A program made the position numbers and the translations under genes. Shown here piece by piece: positions 17,128 to 28,119 of a DNA stretch of 64,000 nt (position 1 is the stretch's first letter; every line of letters starts with the position of its first letter). The notes beneath the pieces are model-generated. The model was not told the origin of the DNA. It saw nothing but the letters and a program-made list of their open reading frames with translations, and made no database searches. The stretch comes from Streptococcus sp. oral taxon 431 (GTDB taxonomy: Bacteria; Bacillota; Bacilli; Lactobacillales; Streptococcaceae): positions 2,005,001 through 2,069,000 of the forward strand of contig NZ_CP014264.1 of the NCBI RefSeq assembly GCF_001553685.1, given 5' to 3'.

Positions 17128-20100
17128 TTAGTCTTCTTTCTTTTTACGAGCCATAAGTCCGAATCCACTTAAGATACCTAACAAGCCAAGCGCAGCAAGA
17201 CTAGCATGATCTTCAGTACCAGTATTTGGCAATTGAGGAGTAGTTGTCTTAGCTACTGTTTCAGTTACTGGAGTTGATTCCCTTGGTGTTTCTGGAACTT
17301 GGATTGGTTTTGGTTCTGGTGTCGGAACTGGATCTGGCGTTGGTTTCGAATCTGGTGTCGGTACCGGATTCGGTGTTACCACCTTCTTGTAGATGTGTTG
17401 GATATTACCGTCTTTATCTACAACCGTCTTCACAAACTCGTAACCTGAAATTTCTTTCTTCGGTTGTTCACCGTTCTCAGTTGGATATCCTGGAATTAGA
17501 TTTCCATTTTCATCAACATAAGAGGTCGCAATCTTTTCGTAGACGTGCTCGGTATCTCCGTTTGGAAGTTTCTTCGTTTCTACGAAGCGGTAACCTGGGA
17601 TAGCTTTCTTCGGTTGTTCGCCATCTTCACTTGGATATCCTGGAATTGAATTACCTTCTTTATCCTTGAATGATGTCTTAACTTGTTCGTAGACGTGCTC
17701 GGTATCTCCGTTCGGAAGTTTCTTAGTCTCTACGAAGCGGTAGCCTGGGATAGCTTTCTTCGGTTGTTCGCCATCTTCACTTGGATATCCTGGAATTGAA
17801 TTGCCTTCTTTATCCTTGAATGATGTCTTAACTTGTTCGTAGATGTGCTCGGTATCTCCGTTTGGAAGTTTCTTAGTCTCTACAAAGCGGTAACCTGGGA
17901 TAGCTTTCTTCGGTTGTTCGCCATCTTCACTTGGATATCCTGGGATTGAATTGCCTTCTTTATCCTTGAATGATGTCTTAACTTGTTCGTAGACGTGCTC
18001 GGTATCTCCGTTCGGAAGTTTCTTAGTCTCTACGAAGCGGTAGCCTGGGATAGCTTTCTTCGGTTGTTCGCCATCTTCACTTTGATATCCTGGGATTTCT
18101 TTGCCTTCTTTATCCTTGAATGATGTCTTAACTTGTTCGTAGACGTGCTCGGTATCTCCGTTCGGAAGTTTCTTAGTCTCTACGAAGCGGTAACCTGGGA
18201 TTTCTTTCTTTGGTTGTTCGCCATCTTCACTTGGATATCCTGGAATTGAATTGCCTTCTTTATCCTTGAATGATGTCTTAACTTGTTCGTAGACGTGCTC
18301 GGTATCTCCGTTCGGAAGTTTCTTAGTCTCTACGAAGCGGTAGCCTGGAATTTCTTTCTTAGGATTTTCGCCATCTTCTGTTGGATAACCTGGAATTGCT
18401 TTACCTTCTTTATCCTTGAATGATGTCTTAACTTGTTCGTAGACGTGCTCGGTATCTCCGTTCGGAAGTTTCTTAGTCTCTACGAAGCGGTAGCCTGGAA
18501 TTTCTTTCTTAGGATTTTCGCCATCTTCTGTTGGATAACCTGGAATTGCTTTACCTTCTTTATCCTTGAATGATGTCTTAACTTGTTCGTAGACGTGCTC
18601 GGTATCTCCGTTTGGAAGTTTCTTCGTTTCTACGAAGCGGTAGCCTGGGATAGCTTTCTTCGGTTGTTCGCCATCTTCACTTGGGTAGCCTGGAATTGAA
18701 TTGCCTTCTTTATCTACAAATGTAGTAACCGGTGTTACTGTTGGTGTATATGTTGCAGAAGCTTTTGTTCCGTTCATATCTTCACGAACAACTGTAACAG
18801 ATGGAGCTGTTCCAGTAAATGATTTCTCAGGTACGAAGGTTACTGTTCCATCTGCTGCTACTGTGTATGTACCAACACCTGAAATAGTCTTAGTTGTTGA
18901 ACCATCGTCAAATGTTGCTGGAACGTCATTATTCATTGGAACACGGCTATCGCCTTCCTTGAATGTTGGTTTACCAGACTGTTCTTTACCTTTTGGTCCA
19001 ATAGTTGTAGCTGGTTCACCTGTTGGAGTTACTGGTGTCACAGTTGGGGTGTACTTAGCTGTGACTGGTTTGCCGTTCTTGTCTACACGTTTAACAGTGA
19101 CGCCTGTTCCTGTGCCAGTGAATGATTTTTCTGGGACGAAGGTTACTGTTCCATCTGGAGCAACAGTGTATGTACCTTCTCCTGGAATAACTTTCGTTGT
19201 TGAGCCATCTTTAAATGTTGCTGGCACATCATCATCCATTGGTAAACGGCTGTCACCTTCGGTGAAGGTTGGTTTACCTGTTTGAGTAGCACCTTGGATA
19301 TCAGTAGATGTCGCATCTTCAGATGTTGGAACGACTGGAGTAATCTTCGGTGTATATGTTGTTTCTACTGTTGTTCCATTTGTGTCAACTGCTTGAACCT
19401 TAACTGGAACAACATCACCTGAATAAGATTTATCCGTTGGTGTAAAGGTCACAACACCTGTTTCCTTATCAACTGTGAAAGTACCAACAACCTTGCCTTC
19501 TGGTGATTTAGTATCTACAGATGTAGCTGGTTGACCATTTTCATCAAGAAGAGTAATGGCATCCTTGTCGATTGGTACAACTGGATCACCTTCTGTGAAA
19601 GTAACTGTTCCAGTTTGAACCACACCTTGAGGTCCAGTTGATTCGGCCGGAATTGCTGTTGGTGTTACTGGTGTCACTGTTGGTGTGTAAGTCGCAGAAG
19701 CTTTGATTCCATTCTTATCTTCACGAACAACCGTTACGGCCGGTGCTTTACCTGTGAATGACCTTTCAGGAACAAAGGTTACTGTTCCATCTGCGGCTAC
19801 TGTATATGTCCCAACACCATTAACTGTCTTGGTAGTTGAGCCATCGTCAAATGTCGCTGGAACGTCATCGTTCATTGGCACACGGCTATTACCTTCAGTA
19901 AATTCAGGCTTACCTGTTTGGGTTTGACCTTGTTTATCTGTTGTTTCAACTGGTGTCGCTGTCGGTGTTACAGGAGTTACTGTTGGTGTGTACTTAGCTG
20001 TGATTTCAGTCCCGTTCTTATCCACACGTTTCACAGTTACGCCTGTTCCTGTTCCAGTAAATGATTTTTCTGGTACTAAAGTTACTGTTCCATCTGGAGA

Positions 20101-23100
20101 AACGGTGTATGTTCCTTCGCCATCTACTGTCTTAGTGGTTGAGCCATCATCGAAAGTAGCCGGAACGTCATCGTTCATTGGCACACGGCTGTCACCTTCT
20201 GTGAATACAGGTTTACCTGTTTGAGTCGCACCTTGGATATCTGTTGATTCAGCTGGAGTAGCTGTTGGTGTTACTGGTGTCACAGTTGGGGTGTAAGTCG
20301 CAGAAGCTTTGGTTCCGTTCTTATCTTCACGAACAACCGTTACGGCCGGCGCTTTACCTGTAAATGACTTTTCAGGAACAAAGGTTACTGTTCCATCTGC
20401 TGCTACTGTGTATGTACCAACTCCATCAACTGTCTTGGTTGTTGAACCATCGTCAAATGTTGCTGGCACATCATCATCCATTGGTAAACGGCCATCACCT
20501 TCGGTGAATACAGGTTTACCTGTTTGTGTTTGACCTTGTTTACCTGTTGTTTCTACTGGTGTTGCTGTCGGTATTACAGGAGTTACTGTTGGGGTGTACT
20601 TAGCTGTGATTTCAGTTCCATTCTTATCCACACGTTTCACAGTTACGCCTGTTCCTGTTCCAGTAAATGATTTTTCTGGCACGAAGGTTACTGTTCCAGC
20701 TGGTGCGACTGTGTATGTTCCTTCGTCATCTACTGTCTTAGTGGTTGAGCCATCATCAAAAGTAGCTGGAACGTCATCGTTCATTGGCACACGGCTGTCA
20801 CCTTCTGTGAATACAGGTTTACCTGTTTGTGTTTGACCTTGTTTACCTGTTGTTTCAACTGGTGTCGCTGTCGGTGTTACTGGTGTCACAGTTGGGGTGT
20901 ACTTAGCTGTGATTTCAGTTCCATTCTTATCCACACGTTTCACAGTTACGCCTGTTCCTGTTCCAGTAAATGATTTTTCTGGCACGAAGGTTACTGTTCC
21001 AGCTGGTGCGACTGTGTATGTTCCTTCGCCATCAACTGACTTGGTAGTTGAGCCATCATCAAATGTTGCTGGAACATCATCGTTCATTGGCACACGGCTA
21101 TCGCCTTCTGTGAATACAGGTTTACCTGTTTGAGTCGCACCTTGGATATCAGTTGATTTCGCATCTTCAGATGTTGGAACGACTGGAGTAATCTTCGGTG
21201 TATATGTTGTTTCTACTGTTGTTCCATTTGCGTCAGCTGCTTGAACCTTAACTGGAACGACATCACCTGAGTATGATTTATCAGTTGGTGTGAAGGTCAC
21301 AACACCTGTTTCCTTATCAACTGTGAAAGTACCAACAACCTTGCCTTCTGGTGATTTAGCATCTACAGATGTAGCTGGTTGACCATTCTCGTCAAGAAGA
21401 GTAATGGCATCCTTGTCGATTGGTGCGACTGGGTCACCTTCAGTGAAGGTAACTGTTCCAGTTTGAACAAGACCTTGAGGGCCAGTTGATTCGGCCGGAA
21501 TTGCTGTTGGTGTTACTGGAGTCACAGTTGGGGTGTAAGTCGCAGAAGCTTTGGTTCCATTCTTATCTTCACGAACAACCGTTACGGCCGGCGCTTTACC
21601 TGTGAATGACTTTTCAGGAACAAAAGTTACTGTTCCATCTGCAGCTACTGTGTATGTACCAACGCCGTCAATTGTCTTGGTAATTGAGCCATCATCGAAA
21701 GTAGCTAGAACGTCATCGTTCATTGGTACACGGCTATTACCTTCAGTAAATTCAGGTTTACCTATTTGAGTTTGACCTTGTTTCCCTGTTGTTTCAACTG
21801 GTGTTGCTGTCGGTGTTACTGGAGTCACTGTTGGTGTGTAAGTCGCAGAGGCTTTTGTTCCGTTCTTATCTTCACGGACAACCGTTACGGCCGGTGCTTT
21901 ACCTGTGAATGACTTTTCAGGAACAAAGGTTACTGTTCCATTTGATGCTACTGTGTATGTACCAACTCCATCCACTGTCTTGGTAGTTGAGCCATCATCG
22001 AAAGTAGCTGGAACGTCATCGCTCATTGGCACACGACTGTCACCTTCTGTGAATACAGGTTTACCTGTTTGAGTCGCACCTTGGATATCTGTTGACTCAG
22101 TTGGAGTAGCTGTCGGTGTTATTGGTGTTACGGTTGGTGTGTAAGTTGCAGAGGCTTTTGTTCCGTTCTTATCTTCGCGAACAACCGTCACAGCTGAAGC
22201 AGTTCCAGTAAATGATTTCTTAGGGACGAAGGTTACTGTTCCATCTGCTGCTACTGTGTATGTACCAACACCGTCAACTGTCTTGGTAGTTGAGCCATCA
22301 TTGAAAGTAGCCGGAACGTCATCGTTCATTGGCACACGGCTATCGCCTTCGGTGAAGGTTGGTTTACCTGTTTGAGTCGCACCTTGGATATCAGTTGTTT
22401 CAGCTGGTGTCGCTGTTGGGCTTACTGGAACAATTTCAGGTGTATAAGTTGTATCCACCTTGATATCGTTTGAGCTTTCAGCTTGCACCTTGGCTGGTGT
22501 TACCGCGCCAGTGTATGATTTGTCTGACGGTGTGAAGGTTACTTGTCCAGTAGCTGAATCGATCGTGAAAGTACCGATTTCAGTTGTACCGTCTGCCGCA
22601 TAAGCTGGCGTAGTTGTAACTTCATTACCATCTTTATCCAAGAGCTTATAACTATTTGATTTAATGGTTACAGGTTTATCTTGACCATTTACTTGGACAG
22701 TTGTTCCTGCAAAGGCTGGTGTACCTGTTTGAGTCACACCTTGGATATCTTTTGAAGTAGCTGGTTGAGCTGTTGGAACAGCAGCTACAACAGTTGGAGT
22801 ATAAGTTGCATCCGAAGTGATTGTCGCCGTCTTACCGTTCCCATTTGTAATAGTCGCAGTTGCTTGAACTGTTACACCTGTTGCAGTTCCAACAAAGTCT
22901 TTTTCAGGTGTGAAGGTTACCGCTCCTGTAGTAGGATCAATTGCATATGTTCCTTCGCCTGCTACGGTCATAGTTGTCGCATCAGTCGGTTGACCTGTCG
23001 TTGGATCCACTAATTTCTTGCTTGTGATTTGAGCAGTCTTGTCGCTACTCAAGTCGAAAGTTGGTGTTTGTGTTTGCGGAACGTTTTGAATATCCGCAGA

Positions 23101-26100
23101 AACCTTGTCTGTAGGAGTCACTGTAATTGGTGTTACTGTTGGTGTGTAAGTCGCTGAAGCTTTTGTTCCGTTCATGTCTTCACGGACAACTGTTACGGCT
23201 GATGCAGTACCTGTAAAGCTTGGTTCTGGAACAAAGGTTACTGTTCCATCTGCTGCTATTGTGTATTTACCAACACCATCAACAGTCTTAGTTGTTGAGC
23301 CATCGTCAAATGTTGCTGGAACAGCATCGTTCATTAGTACACGGCTATCACCCTCAGTAAATACCGGCTTACCTGTTTGAGTGGCACCTTGAACATCTGT
23401 TGATTCAGCTGGTGCTGCAGTTGGTTTAACCGGTGTTACTGTTGGTGTGTAAGTCGCTGAAGCTTTTGTTCCGTTCATGTCTTCACGGACAACTGTTACG
23501 GCTGATGCAGTACCTGTAAAGCTTGGTTCTGGAACAAAGGTTACTGTTCCATCTGCTGTTATTGTGTATTTACCAACACCATCAACAGTCTTAGTTGTTG
23601 AGCCATCGTCAAATGTTGCTGGAACAGCATCGTTCATTAGTACACGGCTATCACCCTCAGTAAATACCGGCTTACCTGTTTGAGTGGCACCTTGAACATC
23701 TGTTGATTCAGCTGGTGCTGCAGTTGGTTTAACCGGTGTTACTGTTGGTGTGTAGGTCGCAGAGGCTTTAGTACTGTTCATGTCTTCACGGACAACTGTT
23801 ACGGCTGATGCAGTACCTGTAAAGCTTGGTTCTGGAACAAAGGTTACAGTTCCATCTGCTGCTACTGTGAACTTACCAACGCCTTCTACTGTCTTAGTCG
23901 TTGAACCATCGTCAAATGTTGCTGGAACAGCATCGTTCATTGGCACACGGCTATTACCTTCAGTAAATACCGACTTACCTGTTTGGGTTTGACCTTGTTT
24001 ACCTGTTGTTTCAACTGGTGTCGCTGTCGGTGTTACAGGAATTGCTGTTGGTGTGTAAGTCGCAGAGGCCTTGGTTCCGTTCTTGTCTTCACGGACAACC
24101 GTTACAGCCGGTGCAGTTCCGACAAATGATTTCTCAGGAACAAATGTCACCGTACCGTCGGCTGCTACTGTGTATGTACCAACGCCGTCAACTGTCTTAG
24201 TCGTTGAACCATCGTCAAATATCGCTGGAACATCTTCATTGATAGCTACTGTTTTCTCAACACCGTCAACGGTTACAGTTCCACCCTTGAATTCAGGTTT
24301 ACCTGTTTGAGTGGCACCTTGGATGTCAGTTGATTCAGATGATGTTGCTGTTGGGGTTACAGGAACAATCTCAGGTGTATAGGTTGTATCAACCTTGATA
24401 CCGTTTGAGCTTTCAGCTTGAACCTTGGCTGGTGTTACAACACCTGTGTATGATTTATCAGTTGGTGTGAATGTTACAGTACCAGTTGCTGGATCGATAG
24501 TGAATGTACCGATTGGCGTTGTACCATCGGCAGCATAAGCTGTTGTAGTTGTAACTTCATGACCGTCTTTGTCCAAAAGTGTATAGCTATTGTCTTTAAT
24601 CGTGATAGCTTTATCTTCACCGTTTACTTGGACAGTAGTTCCTGCAAATGTTGGTGTGCCTGTTTGTGTTGCACCTTGAACATCTTTAGAAGTTGCAGGT
24701 TTTGCTGTTGGAACAGCCGCTACAACTGTTGGTGTGTAGGTTGCATCGGATGTAATTGTCGCCGTCTTACCGTTCGCATTTGTAATAGTCGCAGTTGCTT
24801 GAACTGTTACACCTGTTGCAGTTCCAACAAAGTCTTTTTCAGGTGTGAAGGTAACCGCTCCTGTAGTAGGATTGATTGTATATGTTCCTTCGCCTGCTAC
24901 TTTCACACTGGTTTCAACAGTAGGCTGGCCAGTTACTGGATCTACTAATTTCTTGCTAGTAATCTTCGTAGCCTTGTCATTGCTTAACTCAAATGTAGGC
25001 GTTTGAGTTTGAGGGACATTTTGCACATCCTCAGAAACCTTATTAGTAGGGCTGATTGTGGCTGGGGTTACTGTTGGAGTATACTTAGCAGTAGCTGTTT
25101 TTATAAATTCTGACTGAACTTGTTTATTTTTATCTCGTCCAACTGGTGCAGTAAGTGAAACTGTTACTCCCTTAGCAGTGCCAGTAAATCCTGGTTCCGG
25201 CACAAAGGTAACTTTCCCAGTCAAATCGTCTAAGTAGTAAATCCCTTCCCCTTCTACAGTTAGAACAGGGTCATTGATAACCTTGCCAGTCGTAGGACTC
25301 ACAAACTTAGCTGGATAATCAAAATCAGGTGTGATTTTAACTTTCTCACCATTACTATTTGTTCCTTCAAGAGCAAATTCTGGAGTAGCTATTTGACTAG
25401 CTCCTTGAACGTCTGTTGAAGTTTTATCAAGCCCTTCCAAATTTTTTGGAGTTACAGTCGGGATGTAAAGGCCATCCATAGTGTTTAGAAGAGTGTCTAC
25501 AATCGATTCTTTAGTAGGATCCTTTGTTGACCAACCAGTATCGTAGCCATTACTATCTGTACGACGGATAGAGATTCCATCAGCTGTTCCTAAGAAATTA
25601 TCTTCAGGGATGAATTCTACATCTACGTCTTTACCATTTGCGGTAATCTTATATTTACCTTGACCTGGTACGACATAGTAGCCTTCAGCATCCAAAGTAG
25701 CCTTGTTTCCATTTGCATCGACAATGTATGGTGCTACTGTTTCATCAATTTTTGCTAATTCAGTTAAGCTATAGCCTTGCAAACCTCGAGCAGTAAAGGC
25801 TACAGTTGCTGTTTGTTTAGCAGCTTGAAGACCAGAAGTTTCCTTGAATTCCCCTTTTGGTGGGTGCGTAATTTGGGTCTTGAAGTCTTCTACTTCTCCT
25901 GAGAAGGCCATACCTGTTGGGCTTTCAATTTCTTTAGCACTCTTAGCGATACGAAGACGAACCCCTAATTCAGTAACACTAGGGTCAATATAAGTTTTGC
26001 TGTTTGCAAATGTTAACTCAACTATACCATCTTTCGTAATAGTAGCTAAATTTGAACGCTCGTCTTCATCGAAGGTTCCATTTTGATTGAAGTCAACCCA

Positions 26101-28119
26101 ACCATAGATGTTTGCCTGTGCAGCTCCATCAGTATGGGCTTCAACAGAAATTTTATAATTACCTGGTTTGGTACGGTCCATCTTGATCATCTCATTGGTT
26201 TTCCCTTTAAGATTATCTGGAAGCAATTGGTCGATTCCTTCATCCGCAGTGGTCGCCTTGTCATCACCCGTCCAATCAAGGGTGTTGTTTTCATCCATAT
26301 CAGGACTCAAATGTCCGAGATAGGGTTGGTTTACTTTACCACCAGTAACACCGTCTACAGTTGCAATGGTATGGACCGCCTTACCATATGACTCAGGAGC
26401 ATCTCCTTCATCAAGTGGGAAGAATCCTAGCATAGCGGACTGTTTCCCACCTGAAGCGATATAAAGCCCCACTTCAGAGGCACCACGTGTCATCACGATT
26501 GGAACAGTATAATTACCTGCAGAAATGTTTGGTCCAAAGATACCAGTTCCTAGACCACCTGTAACTTGGTCAGGATTTCCAAAATACTTCCAAGCTACTG
26601 GTTTCTTATCAGGTCCAACTTGATTAGAATCACGAAGTTGTCTTAGGTTAATGTTATTATATTTAGGTGTAGATCCAAAAAGATTTTCAGTATCTTGTGG
26701 TGAATATGTTACAGAAGTAGTTGGTCTGATATACTTCTTCCATTCTCCAAGGTGTTGCCAACCTTCTCCATTGGTAGTAAACATAACAAATTCACCTGGG
26801 TTAGCAGACTCCCCATCAGCCATAACAATAGCTGGCTTAACTGTCTTGCCACGGAAGGTTGCAGAGATTTCAAACTGAACTCCAATATTTCCACCATTCA
26901 TAGCTGAACCCATGGTAGTCTTCTTGGTTTTCGTATCAACGTTTTCAAATCTAATTTCAGTCCAATTATTTTGAGCATCAGCGACAACGTCGGATTCCAT
27001 GCCATCGTTAAAAGCTTTTTTTGCCCCTGTTGAAGTAACACCACTTACATAGCCATTTTTTGCATTTGGATCATAGGTTGCTTTTTCGGCTTCTGTAGCT
27101 CCTTGATTTTCCATCCGTTTCTTATAAATCTCAGTTGCTTGGAAAGGCTTCAAGGATTTGACTTTTACAGTGACTACATAGCCAGGCATGATTTCCTTGG
27201 TATAAGTAGCACCAACTTGAAGAGCTAATTTTTCTTCTAAATTTTTATCAGGAAAAGCGTCATTTTTAGGAACGAGGACTGTTTTTGCCCCTGTCCAGTT
27301 GGCTACATCTCCAAAGTCCAACCAAGTAATCTGGCTAGTCAAAGACTTTGCGTCAAGGTCTGTTGTAAAGTCTGGTTTTTCAACTTTTGGAGTTGAAGTT
27401 GCGTCTTCAACGTCTGCACCAATTCCAGTAGCTGTTGCAGTATCTGCACGGAAGGCAGTATTCTTGTCAATCTCTTTACCATTACGAGGGTCGTTTTTCC
27501 CTGTATTTGCGATTGCGTTAGTACCTTCAGCTGGCTGAGTATTTGCTGCTATTTTTCCGGTACTTTCTTCAGTTTTTTCAGTAACTTCAGCCTTAGCTTC
27601 CACAACTGGTTTTGCTTCTGCTACTACCTTATTTTTAAGTTTTGCATTTACCGTTGTTACAAGTGATTGATAAGCAGCATCCAACTCAGCTTGACTTTCA
27701 GCAGAGGCAAGAGCATTCTTAGCATTATCAAGACTTACTTTTAAAGCATCAATACTTTCATCAGTCTTATTGCTATATTTACCATTCGCCAGGTTGGTTT
27801 CAATCTCAGCAATATAGCCTTGCAATCTTGTGTGATCTAGGTTCAGCTTAGTTTCAGTTGCACCTGGAACAACTGGAGTTGCCTGATAAGTTGTATCATC
27901 TTCTTTCGCAGCTTGAGATGTAGAAAGAGATTCCGGCTGCTCCTTTTCAGTCGTCACAGTCACCTCGTCAGTTTGCTTATTCTCAGCGACTTCTTCAGCT
28001 GCTACTCCTGTAGCAGTTCCAAGCATAACTAAAGTTCCTAGTAAAACTGAACAAACTCCTACATTTAACTTACGAATTGAAAATCGACTAATACGGTCAT
28101 TAAACAGATCATTTTTCAC
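17128..28119 (-). CDS. Giant CshA-like fibrillar surface adhesin
   Basis: 3,663 residues in one open frame. GTG start at 28119 with GGAGG eight bases before. YSIRK signal (SRFSIRKLNVGVCSVLLG, residues 11-28), a helical region (about 85-170), a non-repetitive region up to about 750 with GEVEDF-type modules, then about 22 CshA-type fibril repeats (about 753-3130), mostly 101 residues (303 bp) and some extended, each with a VQGATQTG-like start and YTPTVTP end. Nine 50-residue repeats follow (about 3130-3575; IPGYPSEDGEQPKK and GYRFVETKKLPNGDTEHVYE), a Pro-rich wall spacer, and LPNTG at 3630 with a KKKED tail. In S. gordonii CshA forms fibrils; its non-repetitive part binds fibronectin and the repeats are a stalk. 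Some neighbouring repeats are nearly identical in DNA, so length probably varies between strains. Not named cshA because orthology is unproved. Confidence 0.92.
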   Translation of the reverse strand: MKNDLFNDRISRFSIRKLNVGVCSVLLGTLVMLGTATGVAAEEVAENKQTDEVTVTTEKEQPESLSTSQAAKEDDTTYQATPVVPGATETKLNLDHTRLQGYIAEIETNLANGKYSNKTDESIDALKVSLDNAKNALASAESQAELDAAYQSLVTTVNAKLKNKVVAEAKPVVEAKAEVTEKTEESTGKIAANTQPAEGTNAIANTGKNDPRNGKEIDKNTAFRADTATATGIGADVEDATSTPKVEKPDFTTDLDAKSLTSQITWLDFGDVANWTGAKTVLVPKNDAFPDKNLEEKLALQVGATYTKEIMPGYVVTVKVKSLKPFQATEIYKKRMENQGATEAEKATYDPNAKNGYVSGVTSTGAKKAFNDGMESDVVADAQNNWTEIRFENVDTKTKKTTMGSAMNGGNIGVQFEISATFRGKTVKPAIVMADGESANPGEFVMFTTNGEGWQHLGEWKKYIRPTTSVTYSPQDTENLFGSTPKYNNINLRQLRDSNQVGPDKKPVAWKYFGNPDQVTGGLGTGIFGPNISAGNYTVPIVMTRGASEVGLYIASGGKQSAMLGFFPLDEGDAPESYGKAVHTIATVDGVTGGKVNQPYLGHLSPDMDENNTLDWTGDDKATTADEGIDQLLPDNLKGKTNEMIKMDRTKPGNYKISVEAHTDGAAQANIYGWVDFNQNGTFDEDERSNLATITKDGIVELTFANSKTYIDPSVTELGVRLRIAKSAKEIESPTGMAFSGEVEDFKTQITHPPKGEFKETSGLQAAKQTATVAFTARGLQGYSLTELAKIDETVAPYIVDANGNKATLDAEGYYVVPGQGKYKITANGKDVDVEFIPEDNFLGTADGISIRRTDSNGYDTGWSTKDPTKESIVDTLLNTMDGLYIPTVTPKNLEGLDKTSTDVQGASQIATPEFALEGTNSNGEKVKITPDFDYPAKFVSPTTGKVINDPVLTVEGEGIYYLDDLTGKVTFVPEPGFTGTAKGVTVSLTAPVGRDKNKQVQSEFIKTATAKYTPTVTPATISPTNKVSEDVQNVPQTQTPTFELSNDKATKITSKKLVDPVTGQPTVETSVKVAGEGTYTINPTTGAVTFTPEKDFVGTATGVTVQATATITNANGKTATITSDATYTPTVVAAVPTAKPATSKDVQGATQTGTPTFAGTTVQVNGEDKAITIKDNSYTLLDKDGHEVTTTTAYAADGTTPIGTFTIDPATGTVTFTPTDKSYTGVVTPAKVQAESSNGIKVDTTYTPEIVPVTPTATSSESTDIQGATQTGKPEFKGGTVTVDGVEKTVAINEDVPAIFDDGSTTKTVDGVGTYTVAADGTVTFVPEKSFVGTAPAVTVVREDKNGTKASATYTPTAIPVTPTATPVETTGKQGQTQTGKSVFTEGNSRVPMNDAVPATFDDGSTTKTVEGVGKFTVAADGTVTFVPEPSFTGTASAVTVVREDMNSTKASATYTPTVTPVKPTAAPAESTDVQGATQTGKPVFTEGDSRVLMNDAVPATFDDGSTTKTVDGVGKYTITADGTVTFVPEPSFTGTASAVTVVREDMNGTKASATYTPTVTPVKPTAAPAESTDVQGATQTGKPVFTEGDSRVLMNDAVPATFDDGSTTKTVDGVGKYTIAADGTVTFVPEPSFTGTASAVTVVREDMNGTKASATYTPTVTPITVTPTDKVSADIQNVPQTQTPTFDLSSDKTAQITSKKLVDPTTGQPTDATTMTVAGEGTYAIDPTTGAVTFTPEKDFVGTATGVTVQATATITNGNGKTATITSDATYTPTVVAAVPTAQPATSKDIQGVTQTGTPAFAGTTVQVNGQDKPVTIKSNSYKLLDKDGNEVTTTPAYAADGTTEIGTFTIDSATGQVTFTPSDKSYTGAVTPAKVQAESSNDIKVDTTYTPEIVPVSPTATPAETTDIQGATQTGKPTFTEGDSRVPMNDDVPATFNDGSTTKTVDGVGTYTVAADGTVTFVPKKSFTGTASAVTVVREDKNGTKASATYTPTVTPITPTATPTESTDIQGATQTGKPVFTEGDSRVPMSDDVPATFDDGSTTKTVDGVGTYTVASNGTVTFVPEKSFTGKAPAVTVVREDKNGTKASATYTPTVTPVTPTATPVETTGKQGQTQIGKPEFTEGNSRVPMNDDVLATFDDGSITKTIDGVGTYTVAADGTVTFVPEKSFTGKAPAVTVVREDKNGTKASATYTPTVTPVTPTAIPAESTGPQGLVQTGTVTFTEGDPVAPIDKDAITLLDENGQPATSVDAKSPEGKVVGTFTVDKETGVVTFTPTDKSYSGDVVPVKVQAADANGTTVETTYTPKITPVVPTSEDAKSTDIQGATQTGKPVFTEGDSRVPMNDDVPATFDDGSTTKSVDGEGTYTVAPAGTVTFVPEKSFTGTGTGVTVKRVDKNGTEITAKYTPTVTPVTPTATPVETTGKQGQTQTGKPVFTEGDSRVPMNDDVPATFDDGSTTKTVDDEGTYTVAPAGTVTFVPEKSFTGTGTGVTVKRVDKNGTEITAKYTPTVTPVIPTATPVETTGKQGQTQTGKPVFTEGDGRLPMDDDVPATFDDGSTTKTVDGVGTYTVAADGTVTFVPEKSFTGKAPAVTVVREDKNGTKASATYTPTVTPVTPTATPAESTDIQGATQTGKPVFTEGDSRVPMNDDVPATFDDGSTTKTVDGEGTYTVSPDGTVTLVPEKSFTGTGTGVTVKRVDKNGTEITAKYTPTVTPVTPTATPVETTDKQGQTQTGKPEFTEGNSRVPMNDDVPATFDDGSTTKTVNGVGTYTVAADGTVTFVPERSFTGKAPAVTVVREDKNGIKASATYTPTVTPVTPTAIPAESTGPQGVVQTGTVTFTEGDPVVPIDKDAITLLDENGQPATSVDTKSPEGKVVGTFTVDKETGVVTFTPTDKSYSGDVVPVKVQAVDTNGTTVETTYTPKITPVVPTSEDATSTDIQGATQTGKPTFTEGDSRLPMDDDVPATFKDGSTTKVIPGEGTYTVAPDGTVTFVPEKSFTGTGTGVTVKRVDKNGKPVTAKYTPTVTPVTPTGEPATTIGPKGKEQSGKPTFKEGDSRVPMNNDVPATFDDGSTTKTISGVGTYTVAADGTVTFVPEKSFTGTAPSVTVVREDMNGTKASATYTPTVTPVTTFVDKEGNSIPGYPSEDGEQPKKAIPGYRFVETKKLPNGDTEHVYEQVKTSFKDKEGKAIPGYPTEDGENPKKEIPGYRFVETKKLPNGDTEHVYEQVKTSFKDKEGKAIPGYPTEDGENPKKEIPGYRFVETKKLPNGDTEHVYEQVKTSFKDKEGNSIPGYPSEDGEQPKKEIPGYRFVETKKLPNGDTEHVYEQVKTSFKDKEGKEIPGYQSEDGEQPKKAIPGYRFVETKKLPNGDTEHVYEQVKTSFKDKEGNSIPGYPSEDGEQPKKAIPGYRFVETKKLPNGDTEHIYEQVKTSFKDKEGNSIPGYPSEDGEQPKKAIPGYRFVETKKLPNGDTEHVYEQVKTSFKDKEGNSIPGYPSEDGEQPKKAIPGYRFVETKKLPNGDTEHVYEKIATSYVDENGNLIPGYPTENGEQPKKEISGYEFVKTVVDKDGNIQHIYKKVVTPNPVPTPDSKPTPDPVPTPEPKPIQVPETPRESTPVTETVAKTTTPQLPNTGTEDHASLAALGLLGILSGFGLMARKKKED
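17395..18727 (-). repeat. Nine tandem 150-bp repeats (C-terminal part of the CshA-like gene)
   Basis: The DNA repeats every 150 bp (for example the same block starts at 17671, 17821 and 17971). Each unit encodes 50 residues. Units differ mainly at a short site, IPGYPSEDGEQ versus IPGYPTEDGEN, and the last is the most diverged. Such near-identity allows slippage or unequal recombination. Confidence 0.9.
18728..25850 (-). repeat. About 22 CshA-type repeats, 303-bp base unit
   Basis: Units of 303 bp are seen directly (for example repeats offset from 20594 to 20897, and from 23174 to 23477 to 23780). A longer VTG/VNG-type unit recurs at two places in the same order (R3-R4 and R9-R10), and the DKDAITLL unit also recurs twice. 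This suggests duplication of blocks of several repeats and not only of single units. Confidence 0.85.

Noticed and set aside
18701..24310. Many plus-strand frames of 64-194 residues with VPFLSSRTTVT-like sequence
   Set aside because: They repeat with the 303-bp unit of the CshA-like gene on minus and are antisense shadows.
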